The notes: generated by a model not told the origin, from the sequence alone. DNA of 64,000 bases from Streptomyces rubrogriseus (GCF_027947575.1 NZ_CP116256.1:6944001-7008000); one strand, 5' to 3'; counted from the stretch's first letter, positions 27,438 to 36,756 are shown. Numbers and translations: made by a program.

Positions 27438-29952
27438 GCATCCCCCCCAGGTTGATCTGAAATCTATACAACCGACCGTGGCTATTACGGTCCGGCGTTA
27501 GCTCAATTCCGCATCCCTCAGAGTCAAGCAACTGCGTCACAACATAGAGCCCGAGCCCTCTTCCTTCCCCCCGCTTTTTAAACGAGACAAAGGGTTCGAA
27601 GAGCGTCGACTCTACGCTTCGATCGATACCGCGACCGTTATCGCTAAAGATCAGGTAGGGCTCGTCGATCAAGAGCGAGACAGCAGGAGACTCTTGGGAA
27701 CCCACCCTGTGATCCTGGAGGAGCCAATACTCGCTATTGAGTAGCAAGTTATCCAGGATTTGAGTCAGCTTTCCCCTGTTCACCTCGATCGTGAAGTCAC
27801 GCGGCACTTCAACACTGAAAGAGAGCGGCCCCTTACTCCACCTATCGCGATGATAATCCGCTAGGTCTCCGCAAAATTCAGCAAGCGAGATCTTTTCCCT
27901 GCGTTCTCTCATGTAGCGCAGCGACGGGTTGAGGTGAGCGATCTGGCGCTTCAGAGCACTAGCTGCTGACTGGACGTACTGAATATAGTTCGAGAGGCGT
28001 CTATCCGCGATCTCCACCTCAGTAAGGTGCCGGCGGATCTGTGCACTCCTCACCGAAACCCCGTCGGCAACGTGAGCCACCTCGTGAGAGACGGCCTCGG
28101 CTGTGAGTCCCAGAGATACGGTTTCCCAGGCCTGGGCAAGCTGTGCGCGGAGTTGGTCCGATTGGTCTCGAAGAATTTGGAGTACAGCGCGCTCAGATTC
28201 GAGTGATTCAACGATCTCTTCGATTTCAGTGACCGACTGGCCAGTTCGCTTATCCCCAGCTTGCAGGTTTGACAACTCTTGGGCAATGGCTGGGTCGATT
28301 GACCCAGCAAAGAGTGACCGCTGACTTGCATCAAGTTCGCTCGCCACGCGCTCATGGCTCTTGGCAGTTGCTTCGGCCTCATTGCGTAACGTCCTAAGCC
28401 GCTGCTTGGCCGATACAATAGTGCGAGTCCGAGTGTCTTCAACGTGCTGAATCAAGACTTCCGAACTCGCCGTCGGATCTACGCCAGTGCTGATGACCTC
28501 GACTTCCTGACGATAGTCATTATAGGCACGGCGAATGAATGTCTGAAATTGCTCGGTGAAAGAACGCCAGCCCTGCAGGAGGCCCATTAGATTTCGATAA
28601 TGTGGCGTATCAGCGAAACCTTCACGGTCTGTCGTTTCAACCAGTTGCGCATTCTGTCGAGCGGAGATGTCGATGAACCCGAGCGTATTCTCAGGACGTA
28701 GACCATAAAAGGACTTCCCGCTAGTCTGCGCCTTTCGCAGCCCTAGCCAATCTTCGTCCATTCGCACGCCAAAGCCGTCGCGGTACACCCTGATGCCCGC
28801 AAGGCTTTTTAGATAATTGCGGAACTCGCTACGATTATTGAATGCTTCAGGGTGCCCTTGCCCCAGAGTAATGTAATCTACCTCACCACGAAATGGGCCG
28901 GGATCGGCGGGAAAGTCGCCCTCTTTCGAGCGGTGCAGCGCCACATCGTCGAGAGCTCCCAGCTCGATCGACCTTTGGGCCTGTAGAAAATATGCCCCTT
29001 CGGCGGCATGGCAATTGAACGCCTGCATCTGCTTGGGCCGGCGAGTTCGCAGCCAGTCCAAGAATCTGTCGCCTGAGTCGGCCTGAAGAAGGGAATCAAA
29101 CGCGGCTCGGTCTACCGCTCTGCCCTTTTCTTGGGGAGCCCAATAGGCCAGAGAAGCTTCCCCAACGATGTCTAGTTTACCGTTTGCGTAGTTGAGTAGA
29201 TACCTAACCTCGGCTGCGTTGCGGACACGTGAGGGTAGGTCATATAGATCGATGCGCTCTTCATCGACCCGAAGAAGAATTTTGAGTCCTCTCTCATCGC
29301 CATACGGTGAGATCAATACGGACAGTTCTTTCTGCAAGGCAGAGGTACTGCCTTCGGGTCCGCTCTTAGCCGCATCACGCCATTGCTTCGGCTCCCGCAA
29401 CTGCGTAACGGTCAGAGTGGTTCCAGAGGTTTCCTGCGTTGATCGAGTCAGTAGACGAAGATCGACATCGTTGAGTGACGACTTGCTTAGGAAATCACGC
29501 CAGTCAATGGTGATTTCGTGTTCAGCATCGTCTCCGCTTGGCTTCGTAACAATGGTGACAACGTCACCGAGTCTCTGTGCGCCCAGACGGCCCAGCCCTT
29601 TATCTCCCAGAGGGGTCCTGCCCAGGCGTGTGGAAAGTCCTCGCTCTTTCATTTCACGCTTAACAGAGTTGCTGATCGTGAGCCAGCCACGCCTAATTTG
29701 CTCGATGGTCATTCCTGACCCGTTGTCTTTGATGACAATCGATGGCTGGATTGGATGCTCGGAGTTAGCCAACCCTGTATTGATGACAATATCTGCCCAC
29801 GTCGCGTCCGCGTCATAGGAATTTTTAACTAGCTCAATCAAAGCTTGCATGGAATCCGTGATGAGGTCCTCGCCAAGTTTGAAGACCACGGACGGATGAA
29901 CCTCAAGATGAAGAATATCCGCAGGCCCGCGTTCCTCGTCACCGTTCGACAC
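27424..29952 (-). CDS. Protein with two GHKL ATPase domains (MORC/Hsp90-like plus histidine-kinase-like)
   Basis: 842 residues. The N-terminal GHKL ATPase shows ELVKNSYDADA (40-50), DNGSGM (76-81) and GDKGLGRLGAQRLG (116-129), as in MORC/Hsp90/MutL proteins. A transducer-like middle follows, then a probable coiled coil at about 520-615. A DHp-like helix has SHEVAH (His623), and a C-terminal HATPase_c domain has NLLLN (735-739), DNGRGI (771-776), FEPFVSF and GEGRGLGLYVV. No membrane segment or signal peptide, so cytosolic. It lies 14 bp after the methyltransferase. Likely senses something through the Hsp90-like part and signals to the receiver protein. Confidence 0.82.
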   Translation of the reverse strand: MSNGDEERGPADILHLEVHPSVVFKLGEDLITDSMQALIELVKNSYDADATWADIVINTGLANSEHPIQPSIVIKDNGSGMTIEQIRRGWLTISNSVKREMKERGLSTRLGRTPLGDKGLGRLGAQRLGDVVTIVTKPSGDDAEHEITIDWRDFLSKSSLNDVDLRLLTRSTQETSGTTLTVTQLREPKQWRDAAKSGPEGSTSALQKELSVLISPYGDERGLKILLRVDEERIDLYDLPSRVRNAAEVRYLLNYANGKLDIVGEASLAYWAPQEKGRAVDRAAFDSLLQADSGDRFLDWLRTRRPKQMQAFNCHAAEGAYFLQAQRSIELGALDDVALHRSKEGDFPADPGPFRGEVDYITLGQGHPEAFNNRSEFRNYLKSLAGIRVYRDGFGVRMDEDWLGLRKAQTSGKSFYGLRPENTLGFIDISARQNAQLVETTDREGFADTPHYRNLMGLLQGWRSFTEQFQTFIRRAYNDYRQEVEVISTGVDPTASSEVLIQHVEDTRTRTIVSAKQRLRTLRNEAEATAKSHERVASELDASQRSLFAGSIDPAIAQELSNLQAGDKRTGQSVTEIEEIVESLESERAVLQILRDQSDQLRAQLAQAWETVSLGLTAEAVSHEVAHVADGVSVRSAQIRRHLTEVEIADRRLSNYIQYVQSAASALKRQIAHLNPSLRYMRERREKISLAEFCGDLADYHRDRWSKGPLSFSVEVPRDFTIEVNRGKLTQILDNLLLNSEYWLLQDHRVGSQESPAVSLLIDEPYLIFSDNGRGIDRSVESTLFEPFVSFKKRGEGRGLGLYVVTQLLDSEGCGIELTPDRNSHGRLYRFQINLGGMRVDA

Positions 29953-29966
29953 TGTGCTCTCCCTTC

Positions 29967-31451
29967 CTATGAGCGAGAGTCGGGGTCAGCGTAACAAGGA
30001 CCACGCATGACCAAAACGCTTTCGGTGTTCATGGTCTCAACGCTTGCATTCCGGTAGGCCATTCTTTTTGTCCCGCCGGGAATTTTCCTCTCGAGCGTTT
30101 CGATGTGTCGAGATCCGCGAGACACCAATAGGTCTCGCACGATGGCGACCGTGGGGACCGAGACCCCGCTAATTTTCCGCTCGCCGAGGGTCCAGAACAT
30201 CCAAGCATTGCTCCGCAAATGCGCCGTGATAGCGTCCAATGACTCATCAAGGTCGCGAACAAAAGCGATAAATCTCGACTGTGCGTTTCGTGGATGGCTT
30301 CGCAGCTGATCTAGGCAAATTGCGAACGCAGGCGACTTGCTCTGCAAGTCGTCAGCCCAATCAAGCGCGCCTTTAAGTTTTCCGCCAAGGCTGATTGAAT
30401 CGATTGATCGGGTATTTTCAAGCAGCTCTTGACGCATACCCGGTACGTCACTTGCATCGATCCATTGAAGTGGAAGATAGCTGTGCTGCCCATAGGTGAC
30501 CGTAGTAACATTGTCACCGTACGGTGGGGACGTCATAAGGATGTCAGCCGCGGCTTTAGTTCTCTGCGTGGGCACGCTTCTAGCGTCGGCAACATTGCAT
30601 GAGATTGTAAGCGTTGGATTTGCCCGCAATCCTCTGGTCAATGCTTCTGCCTGATCTTTTAGCTGCTCAATCTGCGCCGCCGAGATTCGCAGGAACGTGT
30701 CGATCGTATCGATCTGGCGTGCTGCAATTTCCTCTATTTTGTAGGAATGTAGTTTGACTGTGGACGTCCGGCTATTACTCACAAGCCGGATGGTCTCCGC
30801 CATCGCCACCCAGAAAGCCTGGCGAATCGGCTTTCGTCGTTCCGCAGAAATTGCCCTCTTGAGCTTCGACAAATCGCGAGCCACGTCCGCCCGGAACCAT
30901 TTATCTCTATTGTGAAAATCTACTGCCAGCTCGTCACTTAAGTCCGCCGTCACACGCAGTGCAATTCTCTGACGAACCCGGATCAGCAATTCGGGCTCGT
31001 ATACCCGTGACTTCACGGTTGCAAGAAGCACAGCTAGCGGGTTGATATCTGTGCCTGAAAAGGAAAGCCCGCGACTCACTGACTCAAGCATGACAGTGCC
31101 TGACCCCATAAAAGGATCAATAACAGAGGAAACGGTTGAATCTACGGCTTGTACGTCCTCCAGCAGGGCTCCCTGCAGCTGAGGCACCATCATTGCCGGA
31201 TAGGCAAAAATGCCGTGGCCGGCCTCGCGACGTGAGCGTCCCGAGAATGACCAGAACTCCGGTGCCAACGCGGCCCGTTCACGGAGCTTGGAAGCCAGCG
31301 CCTCCTCAATCTGCGGGGTTAGCCTCACCGGGGTCTCCCTACCCGCCCTCCTCGAGCTCCTACTTTGCGCTCTATCCTGATCAGTGTTGGACGCTCCTAG
31401 GCGACCCGTCGCACTCTCCATCGAGGCGGCCCCCGTTCCACGGTTGTTCAA
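29967..31451 (-). CDS. DNA methyltransferase (N4-cytosine/N6-adenine type)
   Basis: 494 residues. SAM motif DPFMGSGT at 112-119, acidic motif TDINPLA at 134-140, and catalytic TSPPYGDN at 307-314. SPPY favours N4-cytosine methylation. The SAM motif precedes the catalytic one, with about 190 residues between that may hold the target-recognition region. The first 40 residues are polar and probably disordered (a later start at 31421 is possible). No restriction endonuclease gene is adjacent; instead a GHKL/receiver pair follows in the same operon. It could mark self DNA for that pair. Confidence 0.85.
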   Translation of the reverse strand: MNNRGTGAASMESATGRLGASNTDQDRAQSRSSRRAGRETPVRLTPQIEEALASKLRERAALAPEFWSFSGRSRREAGHGIFAYPAMMVPQLQGALLEDVQAVDSTVSSVIDPFMGSGTVMLESVSRGLSFSGTDINPLAVLLATVKSRVYEPELLIRVRQRIALRVTADLSDELAVDFHNRDKWFRADVARDLSKLKRAISAERRKPIRQAFWVAMAETIRLVSNSRTSTVKLHSYKIEEIAARQIDTIDTFLRISAAQIEQLKDQAEALTRGLRANPTLTISCNVADARSVPTQRTKAAADILMTSPPYGDNVTTVTYGQHSYLPLQWIDASDVPGMRQELLENTRSIDSISLGGKLKGALDWADDLQSKSPAFAICLDQLRSHPRNAQSRFIAFVRDLDESLDAITAHLRSNAWMFWTLGERKISGVSVPTVAIVRDLLVSRGSRHIETLERKIPGGTKRMAYRNASVETMNTESVLVMRGPCYADPDSRS

Positions 31452-32073
31452 CGCGGCCCCCTGCCTGCCCTGTGAGGCACAAGTTCATAGATTGAATCAG
31501 ATGACGCGGCGTCACGTCACCGGCCCTGCGGGCCAGAAGGGCCAGAAGTCGATGTCACCTTGGCCGATCTTGTTGCCATCGGCTCGCCTCCTCGTCAGCG
31601 GACGTGCTCAGACCTCGGCGACCTTGCAGTACTGGCTGCGCCCTGCAGCGGTTCACAGAGGCTCCCCAGAACATGCGAGCGTCATGCTGCGTTTACCGCC
31701 TCACGTACCGTTCGTGCCGCCAGCTGACTCCTGTTGCCGGCGTCTGTCAGTGCGCCACCCTGGCCACTGCCGCTTCAGCCGTCTCGGCCGAGCCAACGGC
31801 TCGGAAGCATGATGGGCCCCACACAGGCCTCAACGACGGCTCGTGTCCTGCTCATCGGAACAGGTAGTGACTCGCACGGTTGAACTCCCTGCCGAGATGC
31901 TGGCAGATGACGTGGACTATGTGTGGACGGGTCGCTGCTGAATCTTAGTCTGTGAGCATCTAACCAGCGGCTTTCCCCAAGACTCAAGCCATCTCCGGAG
32001 CGGTGTGGACGCCCTCGGAGTTTCAGTTTGTTGGCCAGGGACCTGCGGTCGGGCCGAGATGGGGAAGAGTTGT
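31452..32073. other. Gene-free stretch upstream of the methyltransferase
   Basis: 622 bp with no reading frame showing convincing start, ribosome-binding site or domain. It should contain the promoter of the methyltransferase cassette. A perfect short hairpin CCGAGCC-AAC-GGCTCGG lies at 31789-31805. GC content rises here from the cassette toward host levels. Confidence 0.6.
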
Positions 32074-32370
32074 TCAGCCGGTGATGGCAGCGCGGCCGAG
32101 GTTTTTGAGTACGTCCTCAGTCGACAGCTGTGAGTCGCGCAACCTCTCGTATCCGGCAACGACCTCATCCGGGTCCAAGCCTGCCGCTTTCGCCTCGCTA
32201 CGCAGGTCAGCAAGGTCGATGGCATCCCTAAGCGCCTGCTTGGCGGCTTTGGCGTCCTCATGCTGCAGCCGCTTGGCCGCTTCCTGCTGACCACGCTTCC
32301 ACATGTACCAACCTCCGCCGGTTCCGCCTGCCACGAGGGCACCAGCAGCGGCAAAGAAGAGAATGGGCAT
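32074..32370 (-). CDS. Small membrane-anchored coiled-coil protein
   Basis: 98 residues from ATG 32370 with AAAGGA 8 nt upstream. Residues 3-24 form one membrane segment (FFAAAGALVAGGTGGGWYMW), followed by a charged helix RGQQEAAKRLQHEDAKAAKQ and an acidic C-terminus. No family recognised. It stands alone within the AICE cargo. Confidence 0.55.
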   Translation of the reverse strand: MPILFFAAAGALVAGGTGGGWYMWKRGQQEAAKRLQHEDAKAAKQALRDAIDLADLRSEAKAAGLDPDEVVAGYERLRDSQLSTEDVLKNLGRAAITG

Positions 32371-32801
32371 CTCAGATCCTTTCGTTGCCGTTCATAGGCT
32401 GCCAGGTCCGTGCCACCATCACGGGCGATTCAGCGGAAAAAGGCGATCTAGCTCTTACGCCAACCACGACGTCGCTGCCGCAAGAAGACGATGAAGGGCA
32501 CGGCACGGTGTTACCTCCAGCAACGCGAGTGGGCGAAGCGTGGCCGCGCCGAGCCGAACAAGAGGGCCACGCAAGCGCCGCGTGAAGATGGGTCAGCGAT
32601 ACGGGGTGAGTGTCTAACTGCGTGACGACGCCGGCGAACAACGAAGGACAAGCGCGAACAGCTGCGGAGCATCCCAGCAGTCGAGCTGATGCCTCACATC
32701 GGTCTGCCGCTCGTCCGGGCTGCGGCGCTGGGGCGCCGGTCCCGGCCGAGCGGCAGACCAAGGAACGCACACCGGGGAACACCCGGCGCATGAGGAGCGG
32801 T
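32371..32801. other. Gene-free stretch in AICE cargo
   Basis: 431 bp. Open frames exist on both strands but none shows codon bias, ribosome-binding site or family resemblance. Nothing further seen. Confidence 0.5.
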
Positions 32802-33122
32802 TTAGGCCGCAGGTGCTTCGCGGCGAGTGGTCATATGCGGTTGACCCGTCGGGCCACTACTCTCCGCCTCCAGTCCTGCCGTGATCAGCTGTGCCAGTAG
32901 TTCGGCTGCCCCAGGTCGAACGACTCCCAGCTGCACCAACCCATCGCCTGAAACATTGACGTCAGCGACCATGCCGGGAAAGTCGGAGTCCAGTCCGAGT
33001 AGCACCAGCTGATCGGCCAGGGCGCCGGCGCCTCCTCGGGCGCGGTTCCAGCCGCGGACGTAGGGCACGTCAGGAGCTAAGTTCTCCGCCCGTTTGGCCA
33101 CCACTCCTCGCCGGTCGGTCAT
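32802..33122 (-). CDS. Small protein, paralogue of its upstream neighbour
   Basis: 106 residues from MTDRRGVVAKRAENL. It shares length and C-terminal pattern with the next gene: DGLVQLGVVRPGAAELLAQL here, HGLVELGRVSPETAERLAEL there, preceded by LLGLDSDFPGMVADVNVSG versus LERDFPYLRAELNAFG. The function is unknown. It starts 4 bp after the neighbour's stop, so the three genes 33989 to 32802 form an operon. Confidence 0.65.
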   Translation of the reverse strand: MTDRRGVVAKRAENLAPDVPYVRGWNRARGGAGALADQLVLLGLDSDFPGMVADVNVSGDGLVQLGVVRPGAAELLAQLITAGLEAESSGPTGQPHMTTRREAPAA

Positions 33123-33126
33123 CGTG

Positions 33127-33447
33127 TCAGTTCCTTCCCTTGTGTTCTTGGACGGTGGTTGGGGCAGGGTCGGTGCTGGCGCGGTCTCTGCCGAAGCCGC
33201 TCGCCAGCGCCAGGCGGAGGAGTTCTGCGAGGCGTTCGGCCGTCTCGGGCGACACCCGACCCAGCTCGACGAGGCCATGTCCGAAGGCGTTCAACTCGGC
33301 GCGCAGGTAAGGGAAGTCCCTCTCCAGGCCCGCGCGTACGAGGGTGTCTCGCAATGCGGTGGTCGCGTTTCGGGCCGCGTACCAGCCGTCACTGTCGAGG
33401 GGCGACCACGCGGCAGCGTCTCGGCCGTCGGTCGGCTCGTTCGGCAT
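33127..33447 (-). CDS. Small protein, paralogue of its downstream neighbour
   Basis: 106 residues from MPNEPTDGRDAAAW. The ATG overlaps the stop of the preceding gene as TGATG, indicating coupling. A helical protein with NATTALRDTLVRAGLERDFP and HGLVELGRVSPETAERLAEL. The equal length and pattern of the next gene suggest a tandem duplication, now well diverged. No known domain. Confidence 0.65.
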   Translation of the reverse strand: MPNEPTDGRDAAAWSPLDSDGWYAARNATTALRDTLVRAGLERDFPYLRAELNAFGHGLVELGRVSPETAERLAELLRLALASGFGRDRASTDPAPTTVQEHKGRN

Positions 33448-33989
33448 CAGCGGTCTGTCTCCTCGGGAAGGGCAGCGACAGCCTCGTACGGGGTCGGGTA
33501 CAGCTCGTCGAAGCGATCGATCCTGGCGAGGAGTTCTCCGGACGCAACCAACGCGGTTGCGAGAGCGACCGGGCGCAGGGGGTTTGCCTCCGGTCGGCGC
33601 GTGGGGGCGCGGAGCCACTGGTAGCGGTCGTCGGACAGAGGAGTGGGGCCGGGTACAACGACCGCACTGCCGTCGCCGAGGTAGCGGAACGGCGGTGGAG
33701 ACGACGTTTCCCGTCCGAGGTAGAACGCGAAGGTCTCGCGGCTGTCCGAGCCGAGGAAGAAGCCGACCCGTTGGGCCTTGCGATCGGCGACCGATGGCCC
33801 GAAAGGCATTCCGCTGCGCTGGAGACGGTCGAACATCTCCAGCCCGAGACGCTCTTCCACGCTCAGCACGTCGAAGAGCCGGCCGGTCGGCACCAGACTG
33901 GGCCTGCGGGGATCGTCCGCCCAGATCTCCCGGCGCAGGGCCGGGTCGTCCGTGGCTTCGGACAGCCACTCCATGCCGCGCCTGGTCAT
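33447..33989 (-). CDS. Primase/polymerase-like small Streptomyces protein (tentative)
   Basis: 180 residues from MTRRGMEWL (a GTG at 33998 would add three). The layout WLSEATDDPALRREIWADDP, LVPTGRLFDVLSVEERLG, RVGFFLGSDS and VVVPGPTPLSDDRYQWL resembles, from memory, short Streptomyces proteins annotated as bifunctional DNA primase/polymerase N-terminal domain. No intact DxD catalytic pair is evident, so it is probably a degenerate relative. First gene of the three-gene leftward group, divergent from the XRE-TPR regulator. Confidence 0.5.
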   Translation of the reverse strand: MTRRGMEWLSEATDDPALRREIWADDPRRPSLVPTGRLFDVLSVEERLGLEMFDRLQRSGMPFGPSVADRKAQRVGFFLGSDSRETFAFYLGRETSSPPPFRYLGDGSAVVVPGPTPLSDDRYQWLRAPTRRPEANPLRPVALATALVASGELLARIDRFDELYPTPYEAVAALPEETDR

Positions 33990-34262
33990 CCTTTGCACGT
34001 CGTCTCACCCTCAGTCGGAGTACCTTGCGGCCCGATGCCGCCGTGCCTCCAGACTCATGGCCCGGTACGTGGCCTGGGCAGATGACGAGGGGTGACGGGG
34101 GATGACACATCCACACACGCCACGTCACCCCCCGTCAGGTCGGCAGGTGCAAACGATCTCCGATTACTGCCTGCAAGAAGCGATCACCAGCGCGTACATT
34201 CGGTCGGACAGGTCGAGTTGCCACGCCGGCGCATGCGCACGGGAGTGAAGGGTCACGTCTCC

Positions 34263-35633
34263 ATGAAGCCGACCAGTGTCCGCTTACGAGAGGCTCGCAC
34301 CAGTCGGGGCTGGAGCCAGCCGCGGCTGGTCAGGGAACTGCGCCGGGTAGCCGGGCAACGTGGGCATCAGTTGCCCTCGGATACCAGCGTGAAGCGTCGC
34401 ATTGCCAGTTGGGAGAACGGCCACAGCTCGCCGGACGACTTCTATGGTCCCCTGCTCTGCGATGTCTTCGCGGTGGGTGCGGCGGAGCTGGGTCTGAGTG
34501 TCGGAGAAGCGAAGGACGCTCCTGTATTCGACGCTGCGTATCCCGCCAGCCCGGACGACGCAATTCAGACGGTCAGCCAACTGTGGCGCGCGGATCTCAA
34601 CCAGTACGACCCTCTGATCTCGGCGGAGCCGTCCGAACCGGCGTGGAACGAGGCTTCCTTGCGGTGGCTGGTCGCGCCGGAGCCGGGCATCCCTCGCCCA
34701 CGCACCGAGGGAACACGGGTCGGTCTCCGTGACGTGACCGCCGTCAAGACCACAGCCGACATGTTCGCTCAGCTCGACGACCAGTTCGGCGGAGACCACG
34801 CGCGGCACTCGGTGATCCAGTACCTCAGCAACGACGTGGCGCCACTGCTGCGCGGCCGGTACACCGAGCAGGTAGGCCGAGCCCTCTTCTCCACCGTCGC
34901 GGAAGCCACCCTGCTGGCTGGTTGGATGTCGTACGACGCCTGTCACCATGGGCTCGCCCAGCGGTATTTTCTCCAGGCACTCCGACTCGCCCAGGACGCC
35001 AACGATCGCCGGTTGGCGGGCAGCATCCTGTCAGCGATGAGTCATCAGGCAACATTCCTGGGGCGGTACACCCAGGCCGCCACTCTCGCCCGTGCGGCGC
35101 TCATGGGCATTTCCGCCGTGGCGACGCCGACGTTGCGGGCTCAGTTCCATGCGATGGAAGCCCGCGCCCTCGCCCGTACTGGTGATGTCGCTGCCTGCGA
35201 GGCTTCGCTGAGCGCTGCGACCAGGGCCCTTGAGAGCCGGAACAGCGGAGACGAGCCGGAGTGGATCAGCTACTTCGACGCCGCGGAGCTTGCCGCGGAG
35301 GCCGCGCACTGCTTCCGTGACGTCAACAGGGCTCGCCATGCGGTAACCCATGCCGAGAACGCGATGAGCGGCAGTCACGTGCGCAGCGACTTCTTCGCGA
35401 CCATGGTCCTCGCCGACGCCCACCTACGAGCCGGGGACGTCGAAGAGGCGTGCCGCGTGGCCCTCGATGCGCTTGACCTGGGGGAACAGCTTAAGTCGGC
35501 CCGGTGCGTCAGTTATCTCGCCGAGTTCGGGCAGAACCTCTCCCGGGTGGAAAGCACAGCCACCCAGGACTTCCACCAGGTAGCCGCGGAGCACCGGCTC
35601 TGGCAGGCGACGGGCAGAGTGGCCAGCGGCTGA
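34263..35633 (+). CDS. XRE-family regulator with TPR-like helical repeats
   Basis: 456 residues from MKPTSVRLREARTSRGW (in-frame codons further upstream lack support). The N-terminal HTH is residues 1-75 (LREARTSRGWSQPRLVREL, SVKRRIASWENG). The remainder is all-helical with tetratricopeptide-like units (YFLQALRLAQDANDRRLAGS, YTQAATLARAALMG, DVEEACRVALDALDLG). Streptomyces has many such regulators, some responding to small signals or controlling neighbouring genes. It is divergent from the primase-like operon, which it may control across the 264-bp gap. Confidence 0.75.
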   Translation: MKPTSVRLREARTSRGWSQPRLVRELRRVAGQRGHQLPSDTSVKRRIASWENGHSSPDDFYGPLLCDVFAVGAAELGLSVGEAKDAPVFDAAYPASPDDAIQTVSQLWRADLNQYDPLISAEPSEPAWNEASLRWLVAPEPGIPRPRTEGTRVGLRDVTAVKTTADMFAQLDDQFGGDHARHSVIQYLSNDVAPLLRGRYTEQVGRALFSTVAEATLLAGWMSYDACHHGLAQRYFLQALRLAQDANDRRLAGSILSAMSHQATFLGRYTQAATLARAALMGISAVATPTLRAQFHAMEARALARTGDVAACEASLSAATRALESRNSGDEPEWISYFDAAELAAEAAHCFRDVNRARHAVTHAENAMSGSHVRSDFFATMVLADAHLRAGDVEEACRVALDALDLGEQLKSARCVSYLAEFGQNLSRVESTATQDFHQVAAEHRLWQATGRVASG

Positions 35634-35692
35634 AGAGACGCTGGCCAGCAGTCAGGCAGGCAGTCAGTCAGTCACCGGACCGACAACGACTC

Positions 35693-36622
35693 TCAGAAGG
35701 GCCGCCAGTCCTTCCGGCTTCCGCCCGTCCGCAGAGCACGCAGACGCCGGCCGAACTCATCCGCGGAGCGCTCGCTGGTAGCGACCTGGTGACCGAGCCA
35801 CGCCACCATCATCAGCTCCCGCAGGTCGGCCAGGGTCTCGTAGCCAGGCCAGTTCATCAGATCGAAGCCGTACCGGTGGACGAACTCCGCGTACTCCGCT
35901 TTCGAGTGCCAGCCGTAGCGGTCGTAGTAGAGCGCCGTCAGGATCAGGTCCCACTCGCGTGGGGCGAGTGTGAGACCGTCCAGGTCGATGAAGACCGCGT
36001 GGCCGTCCCGGTGGCGGAGGACGTTCCCGATGTTGGCGTCTCCGTGGATCATCCCGAAGGGGAGAACGAAGTCCAGGCGGTCGTAATCCTTGGCGAGCCC
36101 AGCCGCTCGCGCCTCCAGGAACTCGCGGTCCTCCCCCGCGATGCCGTCCAGTCCTTCGAGGGACGCCGTCAGCTTGGCCAGCGGATCGAAGTACGGCAGG
36201 CCGAGAGACTCCGGCTCTTCGAGCCAGTGGAGGCGGCGCAGCAGGTCGGCCAGTTCGCCGACGGTGGCGTACTCCTCGTTCTCCTGAACGCTCTCCCAGA
36301 AGGTCACCACTCGGCCGCGGACGACTAGCGGCTGAGCGACACGCGCCGGCACGCGCGTGGCCGGGAAGTTCTCGGTCTCCAGCCAGCGTGCCACCTTCAC
36401 CGCCCGGTCCATCTCCACGCGTACCGACGGATCGCGTGCGATGCGCACGATGATGGGTGACATGGGCAGGCGGTACACCGCGTTCGACCCCAGGCGCAGC
36501 AACTCGGCTCCACTGGAGTCGAGTCCAGCCGACGAGCAGGCCTCTCGAAGGACGGGGGCCAGTGTCTCCGCGGTGAACTCCGCGCTGTTGCCGCCCGCTC
36601 CCCCGCTGCTGCCCGAGATCAT
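35693..36622 (-). CDS. APH-family aminoglycoside phosphotransferase-like kinase
   Basis: 309 residues. Kinase-fold features: ATP-lysine region SPIIVRIARDP, Brenner motif MIHGDANIGNVL, and metal-binding FIDLDG followed by APREWDLILTALYYDRYG. APH-fold proteins phosphorylate antibiotics, homoserine, choline or other small molecules; the substrate is not predictable. It lies just inside attR, and the remnant of a close paralogue lies just outside. No regulator is adjacent on its strand. Confidence 0.82.
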   Translation of the reverse strand: MISGSSGGAGGNSAEFTAETLAPVLREACSSAGLDSSGAELLRLGSNAVYRLPMSPIIVRIARDPSVRVEMDRAVKVARWLETENFPATRVPARVAQPLVVRGRVVTFWESVQENEEYATVGELADLLRRLHWLEEPESLGLPYFDPLAKLTASLEGLDGIAGEDREFLEARAAGLAKDYDRLDFVLPFGMIHGDANIGNVLRHRDGHAVFIDLDGLTLAPREWDLILTALYYDRYGWHSKAEYAEFVHRYGFDLMNWPGYETLADLRELMMVAWLGHQVATSERSADEFGRRLRALRTGGSRKDWRPF

Positions 36623-36756
36623 GCTTCGACGATACGGCCCGGACCCACCGCCTGACAGGTCGCCCGCGCAATAGGAGCGTGATGATCTTGCTCAGGCTTC
36701 AGCCGCAAGAAGGCTCCGCCGCAGGTCAGGGCGCGGGGCGCCGCTCGTGCTCACCT

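Noticed and set aside
25491..31451. Assignment as BREX, DISARM or a classical restriction-modification system
   Set aside because: No PglZ, BrxC, helicase or nuclease gene; the partner genes are GHKL and receiver-like instead.
31384..31812. 142-codon plus-strand frame upstream of the methyltransferase
   Set aside because: Overlaps the methyltransferase start, no ribosome-binding site, Pro/Arg/Ser-rich with no family pattern.
32385..32585. 66-codon plus-strand frame in the cargo gap
   Set aside because: No ribosome-binding site or family resemblance.
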